In this document: positions 8,443 through 14,751 of the stretch, in pieces | Numbering within the stretch: position 1 is the stretch's first letter | How the letters are laid out: each line of letters starts with the position of its first letter | DNA from: Endomicrobium sp. | GTDB lineage: Bacteria > Elusimicrobiota > Endomicrobiia > Endomicrobiales > Endomicrobiaceae | Length of the DNA: 21,158 nucleotides | Direction: 5' to 3' | Assembly: GCA_031283985.1 (NCBI GenBank) | Contig: JAITAQ010000028.1 | Span: forward strand, 1-21,158 | Notes under the pieces: model-generated | Seen by the model: only the letters and a program-made list of their open reading frames with translations | The model's database searches: none | Told to the model about the DNA's origin: nothing | Position numbers and translations under genes: made by a program

Positions 8443-8817
8443 TTATATTAATTTTTTATAATCATCGGGATTCAACAAATCGACTAATTCTTTCTCATTG
8501 GAAAACTCTATTGCAAACAAATATCCTTCTTCATAAGGGGAATTATTTACAAGCTCAGGACTTCCTAAAACTTTACTATTTATCTCAATAATTTTTCCGC
8601 TTACTGGAGCATATATATCAAACGCAGATTTTACAGACTCTATAACTGCTGCAGGTTGTTCTTTTTTTACATCTCTGCCTATTTCAGGAAGCTCTACATG
8701 CACTACATCGGTAATTTCATGTTGGGCAAAATCTGTAATGCCTACTTTTACTTTATTCCCTTCAATTTTTACCCATTCGTGGGTTTTTGTATATAATAGA
8801 TCTTGTGGAATATTCAT
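8443..8817 (-). CDS. gcvH: Glycine cleavage system H protein
   Basis: A lipoyl carrier protein of 124 residues that shuttles the aminomethyl group from the P-protein to GcvT and is reoxidised by dihydrolipoyl dehydrogenase. The lipoylated lysine is K63 in ESVKSAFDIYAPVSG; the family start (THEWVKIEGNKVKVGITDFAQ) and LVNNSPYEEGYLF are present. The ribosome-binding site AGGGG lies about six bases before ATG. In most genomes gcvT is directly upstream; here a beta-barrel gene ends 21 bases upstream instead, and neither gcvT nor lpd is in the window. Confidence 0.96.
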   Translation of the reverse strand: MNIPQDLLYTKTHEWVKIEGNKVKVGITDFAQHEITDVVHVELPEIGRDVKKEQPAAVIESVKSAFDIYAPVSGKIIEINSKVLGSPELVNNSPYEEGYLFAIEFSNEKELVDLLNPDDYKKLI

Positions 8818-8838
8818 AGCGCTACCCCTTTTTTTGAT

Positions 8839-9336
8839 TTATAAGTAATACTTTATGCTGATTTTTGGAATACTTTCTACATTCGTTCCAATAGAGTTTG
8901 TTCCTTCGCTTCCTATACTAAAAGAAAGAGCTGCTTCAGTAGAAAGAGATAAATTGTCCAGCACAAACCACTCAACACCAAACCCTCCTGCAATAATGCC
9001 AAATGTTTTTTCCACTCTATATAAAGACAAACTTCCATTAGAAAAAACATTTAATTTTTTATAAGATTTTATTACATATAAAAATTCACCCCCTATTATA
9101 TATATGTTCTTATTGGCATGATTGTCATCTATTCTAAACCCTAAGAAACATTCAATACCGGCAAGATCAGTCAGCCAATATCTTGCGGAAAGAACAGACA
9201 AATGCAGTTCAGAAAAGTTAAAACCAACTCCAATTTTTTCAGCAAGTTGTTTTTCTGAAGTTGCATTGTTTTGAGACGCAATAGCAAAAGAGCCTAATAC
9301 ACCAACGCATAACAACATCGATATTATCTTTTTCAT
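8839..9336 (-). CDS. Predicted small outer-membrane beta-barrel protein
   Basis: A 165-residue protein with a signal peptide (MKKIISMLLCVGVLGSFAIAS, cleavage near residue 21). The mature part alternates hydrophobic and polar residues in short strands rich in Gly, Tyr, Phe and Ser (KIGVGFNFSELHLSVLSARYWL; GIIAGGFGVEWFV; LSLSTEAALSFSIG), as in eight-stranded outer-membrane barrels. It ends PKISIKYYL, close to but not exactly the terminal aromatic signature of BamA substrates. It sits between the TPR gene (16 bases) and gcvH (21 bases) in the same transcription direction. No specific function can be assigned. Confidence 0.6.
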   Translation of the reverse strand: MKKIISMLLCVGVLGSFAIASQNNATSEKQLAEKIGVGFNFSELHLSVLSARYWLTDLAGIECFLGFRIDDNHANKNIYIIGGEFLYVIKSYKKLNVFSNGSLSLYRVEKTFGIIAGGFGVEWFVLDNLSLSTEAALSFSIGSEGTNSIGTNVESIPKISIKYYL

Positions 9337-9352
9337 TTGATCTATCTCACTG

Positions 9353-9976
9353 TTATTTTATCTCATTAATTCTTTTCTGTGCTTTTTCTGCTTCTTGCGT
9401 TGCTGGGAAACTAATCAACACTTCGTTAAACGTTTTTACAGCTTCGTTTTTAAAACCTGTCGCAAGATAATACTCAGCTAAATTTAAATAAATATCTCTT
9501 ATTAAAAAGTGATCAGGATATTTATCTATAAACTCTTTTAATGCAGTTATAGCATTGAAATAATCTTTTTTAGAATCATAAATATAAATAATTCTTGCCA
9601 AAGCTAAAGGTCTTATAGCTTCCGGCTTAGCTTTACTTTTGGTTTCTTTTAGGATATTTAAAGCTTCGTTATAAGACTGAAGCTCCGTGAGTATGTCAGC
9701 TCTAAATAATTTCGCTTGGTATGCTGCAGGCGTTTTTGGATACTTTGCTATGACTTCATCCAGAATTGTTGTGCCTAATTGTTGATTTCCGTTGGCAAAA
9801 GCTGAATAAGCTTTTGTCAAACCTAGCGAGGATAAATTATCAATTTTATGAATTCTTGAACAATAAATAAAAATTACAACAACTACAAGCAAAACTATGG
9901 AAGTTATAATTGTTAAAACTTTTATGGCTGATTTAGTAATAATATCAGGTGCTTTTTTCAAAAAATTGATTTGCAT
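9353..9976 (-). CDS. Membrane-anchored TPR protein
   Basis: A 207-residue protein with one N-terminal membrane helix (about residues 20-42, SIVLLVVVVIFIY) followed by tetratricopeptide-like helical repeats: KAYSAFANGNQQLGTTILDEVIAKYP, then AYQAKLFRADILTELQSYNEALNIL, ALARIIYIYDSKKDYFNAITALKEFIDKYP and YLNLAEYYLATGFKNEAVKTFNEVLISFP. The layout resembles YfgM-type or TPR_21 proteins of the periplasmic membrane face. I chose the ATG at 9974-9976: the AAGGAG at 9986-9991 is about ten bases before it, while the in-frame TTG at 9983-9985 is only one base away. It begins five bases after the PHP gene stop. The partner is unknown. Confidence 0.75.
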   Translation of the reverse strand: MQINFLKKAPDIITKSAIKVLTIITSIVLLVVVVIFIYCSRIHKIDNLSSLGLTKAYSAFANGNQQLGTTILDEVIAKYPKTPAAYQAKLFRADILTELQSYNEALNILKETKSKAKPEAIRPLALARIIYIYDSKKDYFNAITALKEFIDKYPDHFLIRDIYLNLAEYYLATGFKNEAVKTFNEVLISFPATQEAEKAQKRINEIK

Positions 9977-9981
9977 TCTTA

Positions 9982-10629
9982 TCAATCTCCTTTATTAACT
10001 ATTTCCAAAGAATTTTTTTGCATCTCGTCAAAAAAATCTGCAGAAAGCCCTGCATCCGACAGAACTTTTGATATAAGTTTTTTTGTTAAAAAATGTTCAG
10101 GTTCATGGGTATCGGTATCAATAACAAGTTTTGCTTTACTTTTTAAAGCAATTTGAGCAACTTCTTTGTTTGTAATACCATGTTTTGATTTTGTAGTAAT
10201 CTCTATTTTTACATTGTTTTTTGATGCAAGCAGAGCAACCTCATCAGACAAGTGCCCTGGATGTGCTAGTATGTCTATCTCTGCTTCAACAGCAGCCAAA
10301 TTTGTCCCTTCAGGAACTACTTCTTCAATAGTTTCCCCATGGACAACTACAACTTTTGCCCCAAGTGTTCTACACTCGCAAGAAACTTCTCTAATAAGAC
10401 GCGGAGGGACGTATGTAAGCTCAGCCCCCGGTAAAACAAATATGCCATAACTTTCAGTCAATATTTTTGCTAATTTTGCGATTCTGGGGATAACAAAATC
10501 CATGTTTGAGTGGTCAACATGATCTGTAATAGCTACAGCTGTATATCCATGCTTTTTAGCCCTATAAACAAGTTCAGACGGACTTAAAATCCCGTCTGAA
10601 AACAGCGTATGTGTATGTAAATCTATCAT
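9982..10629 (-). CDS. PHP-domain phosphoesterase (histidinol-phosphatase type)
   Basis: A 215-residue cytosolic metal-dependent phosphoesterase. The PHP metal ligands are all visible: MIDLHTH (H5, H7), SDG (D12), TDHVDH (D36, H37), GAE (E70), VVHGE (H97), LAHPGH (H123) and DTDTH (D173, H175). It is intact, but the substrate (histidinol phosphate, a nucleotide or another phosphoester) cannot be told from this. The frame stays open to 10701 on the minus strand, but that upstream codon is TTG and lies inside the -35 element of the promoter at 10673-10701, so ATG at 10627-10629 is the start. It heads the PHP-TPR-barrel-gcvH-gcvPA run. Confidence 0.85.
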   Translation of the reverse strand: MIDLHTHTLFSDGILSPSELVYRAKKHGYTAVAITDHVDHSNMDFVIPRIAKLAKILTESYGIFVLPGAELTYVPPRLIREVSCECRTLGAKVVVVHGETIEEVVPEGTNLAAVEAEIDILAHPGHLSDEVALLASKNNVKIEITTKSKHGITNKEVAQIALKSKAKLVIDTDTHEPEHFLTKKLISKVLSDAGLSADFFDEMQKNSLEIVNKGD

Positions 10630-10630
10630 T

Positions 10631-10668
10631 AGTTTAGTATCCCAAGTCAAGTCAAGTTTAGTCTCCCA
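10631..10668. repeat. Imperfect direct repeat in the PHP operon leader
   Basis: AGTTTAGTATCCCA (10631-10644) recurs as AGTTTAGTCTCCCA (10655-10668), 13 of 14 bases identical with a 24-base period. It fills the region between the predicted transcription start and the PHP ATG. It could be a regulator half-site pair or a simple tandem duplication. Confidence 0.5.
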
Positions 10669-10672
10669 CGAA

Positions 10673-10701
10673 ATTATAACAAAAACTTTGAATGCAGTCA
10701 A
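10673..10701 (-). promoter_or_regulatory. Strong sigma70-type promoter upstream of the PHP gene
   Basis: On the minus strand TTGACT (10696-10701) and a perfect TATAAT (10673-10678) are 17 bases apart. Transcription would start near 10666, giving a leader of about 37 bases. It is one of the two best-scoring promoters in the window and probably drives PHP-TPR-barrel-gcvH-gcvPA. It also decides the PHP start codon. Confidence 0.7.
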
Positions 10702-10869
10702 TGGTTGGAATTAAAAATAAAATGGATATCTTAGGTATAGATTTTTCTCGTAAGCCGATAGCTTCAAACAAAACATATCAAGTCAGGTAGAAGAACTGTA
10801 GAGTTAGTATATATTCAGCCAAATGAAAAAGTAAAATATATTAGAAATAATACAATCCTTCAGGAATAG
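10701..10869 (+). pseudogene. Possible short gene remnant, two frames
   Basis: On the plus strand an ATG at 10701 (or 10722) opens a frame reading MDILGIDFSRKPIASNKTYQV and stops at 10788-10790. In another frame, open just upstream of that stop, the sequence reads SGRRTVELVYIQPNEKVKYIRNNTILQE and ends at 10867-10869, overlapping the yraN stop region. Both halves look protein-like, and one indel would join them. No good ribosome-binding site is present. This 139-base gap could equally be chance. Confidence 0.2.
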
Positions 10870-11209
10870 AAAAAGCTGACTTTATTAATTCAATATTTTT
10901 ATCTAAAACACTAACAACATCAAAGCGAATATTGTTTTTGATATTGTTCTGTTTTAGATAGACTATTGCAGATTTTATGATTTTCTTTTGCTTGCTATAT
11001 GTAACTGACTCTTGAGGTGTGCCGCTGAAAGACGACTTTCTGTATTTCACTTCTGTAAAAACTATTGTGTTATCTTGCTTTGCTATTATATCTATTTCTC
11101 CAAAACGAGTTTTAAAGTTTATATCAAGAATTTTGTATTTCAATCTTTTAAGATACACTGCAACTTCTTTTTCTTTTTCAAAGCCTATATCCCTTGCTAT
11201 TTTCATCAT
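10841..11209 (-). CDS. yraN: YraN family (UPF0102) endonuclease-like protein
   Basis: A 122-residue protein of full family length. It shows the restriction-endonuclease-like (PD-(D/E)xK) core: GEIDIIAKQDNTIVFTEVKYRKS at about residues 37-60, with the acidic residue of GEID and the E-x-K of FTEVKYR. The N-terminal GFEKEKEVAVYLKRLKYKILD helix is also typical. The biological role of YraN is not settled; nuclease or DNA-processing activity is inferred from the fold. It follows rnhB by 40 bases, the usual neighbour order, and starts at ATGATG after GGGGAT. It is the last gene of the rpsP block. Confidence 0.9.
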   Translation of the reverse strand: MMKIARDIGFEKEKEVAVYLKRLKYKILDINFKTRFGEIDIIAKQDNTIVFTEVKYRKSSFSGTPQESVTYSKQKKIIKSAIVYLKQNNIKNNIRFDVVSVLDKNIELIKSAFSIPEGLYYF

Positions 11210-11249
11210 GGATTATCCCCTTTTAAACGCCAGCAAAGAACTATTATAT

Positions 11250-11870
11250 CTACCTTCGTTTGCAAGAAAGCGTTTGTCTTATTGATGCAAAAGTTAGTCT
11301 ATGTATAGGACAAATTCCATATTTTCGTAAAGCCACTATATGCTTTTTTGTACCATATCCTTTGTGTTTTTCAAACCCATAAACAGGATACTGTTTTGCA
11401 TAATCGCACATCAGTCTGTCTCTTGTAACTTTTGCAATGATTGAAGCCGCTGCTACACAAGCGCTTTTTCCATCTCCACCTATAAGAGCTTCTTGATTAA
11501 GTTCAAGAGCTGGGATTTTATGATTACCATCAACTAAACATAATTCTGGTTTATGTTGCAATTTAGAAACAGCTATAGACATTGCAAGGAATGTAGCTTG
11601 CAGTATATTTATTTGATCAATAACTATATTGTCAACTATTTCAACAGCATAAGCTAAAGCTTTTTCCTTTATTACGTCAAAAAGTTTTTCTCTTTGTTTT
11701 TCAGATAATTGTTTGGAATCATTTAAATAGGGAATAATTATATCTTTAGGAAGGATTACCACAGCTGCAACCACAGGACCAGCTAAAGGACCTCGTCCCG
11801 CCTCGTCAATGCCAGCAATAAATTTGAGTCCTTTATCGTAAAATTTTTCATCAAAAGAGAATGGATCCAT
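11250..11870 (-). CDS. rnhB: Ribonuclease HII
   Basis: Cleaves the RNA strand of RNA-DNA hybrids and single ribonucleotides in DNA. All four metal-binding acids appear: D22 and E23 in GIDEAGRGPLAGPV, D114 in LVDGN and D133 in GGDGKS (numbered from the ATG at 11868-11870). AAASIIAKVTRDR and YGFEKHKGYGTKKH are also present. An in-frame TTG at 11880-11882 would add four residues; neither start has a clean ribosome-binding site. The 206-residue length is normal. It lies 18 bases after rplS in the conserved order rplS-rnhB-yraN. Confidence 0.95.
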   Translation of the reverse strand: MDPFSFDEKFYDKGLKFIAGIDEAGRGPLAGPVVAAVVILPKDIIIPYLNDSKQLSEKQREKLFDVIKEKALAYAVEIVDNIVIDQINILQATFLAMSIAVSKLQHKPELCLVDGNHKIPALELNQEALIGGDGKSACVAAASIIAKVTRDRLMCDYAKQYPVYGFEKHKGYGTKKHIVALRKYGICPIHRLTFASIRQTLSCKRR

Positions 11871-11888
11871 TCTCTCTAACAAATTAAT

Positions 11889-12281
11889 TTAATTATCAGA
11901 AGGAACCCTCTGAGCCAAGTCTTTTTTTATAAATCTCTTTGAAGAATCTTCGGTAATTCTTGCAGCTTTACCTGAAAGATTTCTCAAGTAGTATAATTTT
12001 GCTCTGCGAACTTTTCCATGTCTTACAACTTCAACTTTATCTATACGAGGAGAGTTGATAGGGAAAATTCTCTCTATACCTACACCGAATGAAACCTTTC
12101 TAACTGTAAAAGTTTCTGAAAGACCGCTGCCTTTCATGCGGATAACAACTCCTTCAAAAATCTGAATTCTTTCATTTCCGCCTTCAACTACTTTAAAATA
12201 TACTTTCACCTGATCGCCAGGCTTAAAAGATACACCCAAATTTCTCTTTTGTAATGATTGCACGTGATCTAATAATGACAT
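11889..12281 (-). CDS. rplS: 50S ribosomal protein L19
   Basis: A component of the large subunit at the 30S interface, 130 residues. Family blocks are [33 protein letters not shown] at 15-47, the [53 protein letters not shown] stretch at about 58-111, and a short tail slightly longer than in E. coli. A strong ribosome-binding site (AAAGGAG, seven bases before ATG) fits a highly expressed gene. It lies 61 bases after trmD. Confidence 0.97.
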   Translation of the reverse strand: MSLLDHVQSLQKRNLGVSFKPGDQVKVYFKVVEGGNERIQIFEGVVIRMKGSGLSETFTVRKVSFGVGIERIFPINSPRIDKVEVVRHGKVRRAKLYYLRNLSGKAARITEDSSKRFIKKDLAQRVPSDN

Positions 12282-12342
12282 TTTACTGCTCCTTTAGATA
12301 ACAAACACGAAACAAATAACACAGCATTCTAATATTTTCAAT

Positions 12343-13047
12343 TTATTTTTTTAGCAAATCGGGACGCCTTTCTTTTGTACGCTTGTAAGATTGTTTTTGC
12401 CGCCAAGATTCAATCTTCTTATGATCCCCCGATAAAAGAATATCGGGGACTTTATGATCTTTGAACACAGCAGGTCTTGTATAATGAGGATAATCTAAAA
12501 GCCCATTGTAAAAGGAATCGTTAGTTACTGAAAATTCTTTTTTAACAACACCTGGGAGCATTCTCGCCATGCTGTCAATTAAAACCATCGCTGGAATTTC
12601 CCCGCCGGTAAGAACATAATCCCCTATGGAGATTTCTTCGTCAATATAATCCATAATGCGCTCATCAATCCCTTCGTAATGACCGCATATAAGAACCAAA
12701 TGTTTAAACTGTGAGAGATTTTTTAAAATCTCATTGTTTAATGTCTTTCCTTGTGGCGACATATAAATTACACACGGTTTGACATAGGGATTTTTATAAG
12801 AACTATTCTTTTTCTTGACACCTACACTTTTTATTATAGCGTTGTAAAGAGGTTGGAGCATCATAACCATGCCTACACCACCGCCAAAGGGCTTATCGTC
12901 AACTTTTTTATGCCTATCTTTAGAAAAAGCCCTTATATCTACCACATTAATATCAAGAATCTTTTTTTTAGACGCTTTCCCTATCAAACTTTCCGTTAAT
13001 GCCCCTTGAAACATTGCCGGAAATATTGTAAGAATATCAATCTTCAT
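12343..13047 (-). CDS. trmD: tRNA (guanine-37-N1)-methyltransferase TrmD
   Basis: Methylates G37 next to the anticodon, preventing frameshifts, with S-adenosylmethionine bound in a trefoil knot. The 234 residues begin MKIDILTIFP at the ATG at 13045-13047; an upstream frame extension has no support. Motifs in order: DDKPFGGGVGMVM near 50, YMSPQG near 93, ICGHYEGIDER near 117, EISIGDYVLTGGE near 135 (the knot), LLDYPHYTRP near 174 and GDHKKIESWR near 200. It overlaps the end of rimM by 11 bases. Confidence 0.97.
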   Translation of the reverse strand: MKIDILTIFPAMFQGALTESLIGKASKKKILDINVVDIRAFSKDRHKKVDDKPFGGGVGMVMMLQPLYNAIIKSVGVKKKNSSYKNPYVKPCVIYMSPQGKTLNNEILKNLSQFKHLVLICGHYEGIDERIMDYIDEEISIGDYVLTGGEIPAMVLIDSMARMLPGVVKKEFSVTNDSFYNGLLDYPHYTRPAVFKDHKVPDILLSGDHKKIESWRQKQSYKRTKERRPDLLKK

Positions 13048-13348
13048 ATACGTAGTAACCATTGTACTCAAGAACGTCATCAGCCAATTTCACTTGACCA
13101 TAAATTTTATCGTACTCTTTAGGTAAAACAACAAAAATTTTTTTCCTTGTGGAATTAACTTCTTTTACAACATTCTTTAACGCAGGTATCAAAACTTCTT
13201 CGTTGGAATACTTTACAACCCAAACATCATTACTGCCTGTTGATATAACATCTGAAAGGACCCCCATCAGGTTTCCGCGTTGATCAAACACTTCAAAACC
13301 CAATATATCGGAGATCTTCCATCTTAAATCGTTGTTTTTATGATCCAT
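13037..13348 (-). CDS. rimM: RimM C-terminal PRC-barrel only (N-terminal domain missing)
   Basis: RimM assists 30S subunit maturation by binding ribosomal protein S19. Normal RimM is about 170 residues, with an N-terminal RimM domain and a C-terminal PRC barrel. Here only 103 residues remain: DILGFEVFDQRGNLMGVLSDVISTGSNDVWVV, EEVLIPALKNVVKEVNSTRKKIFVVLP and a short tail match the PRC barrel. The block that normally opens the protein (VGRIGKAHGIKGE-like) is absent. There is no room for it, since khpA ends at 13352 and the frames there belong to KhpA. The start is ATG at 13346-13348 or the GTG just before it. Position between khpA and trmD supports the identity. Confidence 0.85.
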   Translation of the reverse strand: MDHKNNDLRWKISDILGFEVFDQRGNLMGVLSDVISTGSNDVWVVKYSNEEVLIPALKNVVKEVNSTRKKIFVVLPKEYDKIYGQVKLADDVLEYNGYYVYED

Positions 13349-13351
13349 CAC

Positions 13352-13582
13352 TCACTCTACTACTTCTACCGTTGCTCTCTTATCAAGTTTCGCGGAGACA
13401 GAATTCACAATAATTCTTATTGCCTTAATTATTCTCCCTTCCTTGCCAATAACCTTTCCTCTGTCTCCATCAGCGACTTTTAACTCTAAAACTGTTGCTT
13501 TTTCCCCTCCAATTTCTTTGACTTCTACATGATCCGGGTTGTCAACCAAAGCCTTCGCAATCAAAAGCACTAGTTCTTTCAT
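13352..13582 (-). CDS. khpA: KH-domain RNA-binding protein KhpA
   Basis: A 76-residue protein that is one KH domain, the form called KhpA (formerly YlqC). It has the GxxG-type RNA-binding loop VIGKEGRIIKAIR at about 44-56. The family links it to RNA metabolism and cell-division or elongation control in other bacteria, often with KhpB. The start ATG at 13580-13582 is fixed by GGAGGG seven bases upstream; the longer frame to 13615 starts near the rpsP stop and reads through that ribosome-binding site. It sits between rpsP and rimM, its usual place. Confidence 0.92.
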   Translation of the reverse strand: MKELVLLIAKALVDNPDHVEVKEIGGEKATVLELKVADGDRGKVIGKEGRIIKAIRIIVNSVSAKLDKRATVEVVE

Positions 13583-13618
13583 GAGTTGTCCCTCCATTAT
13601 TTTATTAAGAGGCAAACG

Positions 13619-13870
13619 TTATTTATTTTCAGACATTTGGCATTTTTTTATCAATACTGCTACAGTTTCGGAAGCTTTTGCACCTGCACTTAACCAATAG
13701 TTAACTCTGTCCATATTGATATTAAGCTTATTATCTAAAGCTATAGGATCATACTGACCTAAAATTTCGATAGGTTGTCCATCTCTTTTTGATTTCTGCT
13801 CAACTGCAACAACCCTATAATAAGGTCTTTTTGGTTTGCCTGTTCTTTGCAAACGTAGTCGAACTGCCAT
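13619..13870 (-). CDS. rpsP: 30S ribosomal protein S16
   Basis: A small-subunit assembly protein of 83 residues starting MAVRLRLQRTGKPKRPYYRVVAVE at the ATG at 13868-13870, preceded by GGAGGTAGAGAG. An upstream in-frame ATG pair would add 19 residues but would place the ribosome-binding site inside the gene. The GQYDPI and AGAKASETVAVLIKK blocks are typical. First gene of the rpsP-khpA-rimM-trmD-rplS-rnhB-yraN operon, with a promoter at 13946-13973. Confidence 0.97.
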   Translation of the reverse strand: MAVRLRLQRTGKPKRPYYRVVAVEQKSKRDGQPIEILGQYDPIALDNKLNINMDRVNYWLSAGAKASETVAVLIKKCQMSENK

Positions 13871-13945
13871 CTCTCTACCTCCATAGTACTTAATGCAATA
13901 ACTACCTCCAAATCTGAGATACATCATTATAGCATAGTTATAGAT

Positions 13946-13973
13946 TGTATATAAATCAGTTAATAATTGTCAA
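13946..13973 (-). promoter_or_regulatory. rpsP: Promoter of the rpsP operon
   Basis: A perfect TTGACA (13968-13973) and TATACA (13946-13951) are 16 bases apart on the minus strand, about 75 bases before the S16 ATG. A second perfect -10 hexamer, TATAAT, lies at 13926-13931 and could mark another start without a clear -35. Confidence 0.65.
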
Positions 13974-14018
13974 CATAAAATCTTTACTTATAGGACTCTT
14001 CTACAGCCGCAGAAGCTC

Positions 14019-14117
14019 CTAACCTGAAGCTACTGAAAAATATTTCTTTTCATTTTCAACCACCCATTTTTTGTATGTTCCAGCAACATGTTGCTGGAAC
14101 TCATGATTGCTACGACT
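14019..14117 (-). pseudogene. Possible remnant reading frame downstream of the 38-codon ORF
   Basis: Starting directly after a stop at 14118-14120, one minus-strand frame reads SRSNHEFQQHVAGTYKKWVV then ENEKKYFSVASG and stops at 14019-14021. It has no start codon of its own. The HE-x-QQ pattern echoes SHEVQQ of the neighbouring 38-residue ORF, so this may be a decayed copy or the shifted 3' end of a longer gene. Evidence is limited to the protein-like look. Confidence 0.2.
14077..14100. repeat. Perfect 24-base palindrome
   Basis: GTTCCAGCAACA followed at once by its exact reverse complement TGTTGCTGGAAC. There is no loop and no T-run on either side, so it is a poor terminator. It lies about 22 bases beyond the stop of the 38-codon ORF and more than 100 bases before the rpsP promoter. 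A binding site for a dimeric protein is one possibility. Confidence 0.8.
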
Positions 14118-14121
14118 TCAC

Positions 14122-14238
14122 TTACATCAAAGACGCACTGTAAACTCTTATTTTTGCTTTGGCACCTTTGGCTACACATGCCATTTGTTGTACTTCATGA
14201 GAATATTCATAATCGCATTTTTCTTTGTTGCAACTCAT
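14122..14238 (-). CDS. Small 38-residue Cys-containing ORF, unknown
   Basis: A minus-strand ORF reading MSCNKEKCDYEYSHEVQQ then MACVAKGAKAKIRVYSASLM. The evidence for translation is AAGGAG (14246-14251) placed seven bases before the ATG at 14236-14238. Three cysteines (3, 8, 21) could hold a metal, but the spacing matches no motif I know. It lies downstream of tRNA-Ser on the same strand and may be read from it. The 3' side of the ORF looks degraded, so it could be the surviving start of a longer gene. I do not recognise the family. Confidence 0.45.
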   Translation of the reverse strand: MSCNKEKCDYEYSHEVQQMACVAKGAKAKIRVYSASLM

Positions 14239-14357
14239 CTTTTATCTCCTTAAGTTTTTTACATACAAACAGAAAAGCTTTCTTATCTATACACAAGATA
14301 AACTAAGCTCTATCACTATTTCAAAAAGAAAATAAGACAAGACTATTTGTTATAAAA

Positions 14358-14449
14358 CGGAGGGGGAGAGATTCGAACTCTCGATACGGACTTTCATCCG
14401 TATACCGGTTTAGCAAACCAGCGCACTAAACCAACTATGCGACCCCTCC
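14358..14449 (-). tRNA. tRNA-Ser (anticodon GCU)
   Basis: The minus strand folds into a class II tRNA. The acceptor stem GGAGGGG (14443-14449) pairs with CCCCTCC (14359-14365), with G as discriminator at 14358. The anticodon arm CTGGTTTGCTAAACCGG carries GCT at 14412-14414, reading AGC/AGU serine codons. A long variable arm (ATACGGA-TGAAAG-TCCGTAT) and a T arm with GTTCGAATC are present. The length is 92 bases. The 3' CCA is not encoded, so it must be added by a nucleotidyltransferase. Confidence 0.97.
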
Positions 14450-14751
14450 ACTTTTTACTTTATCTTTTTTAACTATTTAACTTAACCAAAAACACTTGTT
14501 TGCAGTGTTCACAAAAATAATCATTCCACAGTTAGTGATTGTACAAAAAATTCTTGTTCCCTGCAATGCATCGGATTATCTATTTTGGGATTCGTTAATA
14601 AAACTTGCAACAGATTTATGATACCTTTTTGGCTTTTTTAAGCCTAATAGTGTTATTAAATCAACCCAGTATATGTTGAAGATTTTACATTTGTATCTAT
14701 TAGTTGATATAATCCTTTTGAGATTATGAGAAATCATTTTAAGAGGGCACA
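14450..14751. other. Intergenic region between tRNA-Ser and folD
   Basis: About 300 bases between divergent units. It holds the folD promoter at 14684-14713 and a short hairpin GGCTT-TTTT-AAGCC at 14631-14644 of uncertain meaning. A minus-strand open frame across this region and into the folD start has no ribosome-binding site and an unconvincing composition, so I do not call it a gene. Confidence 0.5.
14684..14713 (+). promoter_or_regulatory. folD: Promoter of folD
   Basis: TTTACA (14684-14689) and a perfect TATAAT (14708-14713) are 18 bases apart, with the folD ATG about 38 bases after the -10 and AGAGGG as ribosome-binding site. Confidence 0.6.

Noticed and set aside
9983..9985. TTG as the start of the TPR protein
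   Set aside because: It is one base from the AAGGAG; the ATG at 9974-9976 has workable spacing.
14088..14306. Plus-strand frame of 72 codons near the palindrome
   Set aside because: It starts inside the palindrome without a ribosome-binding site and lies opposite the 38-codon ORF, which has an ideal one.
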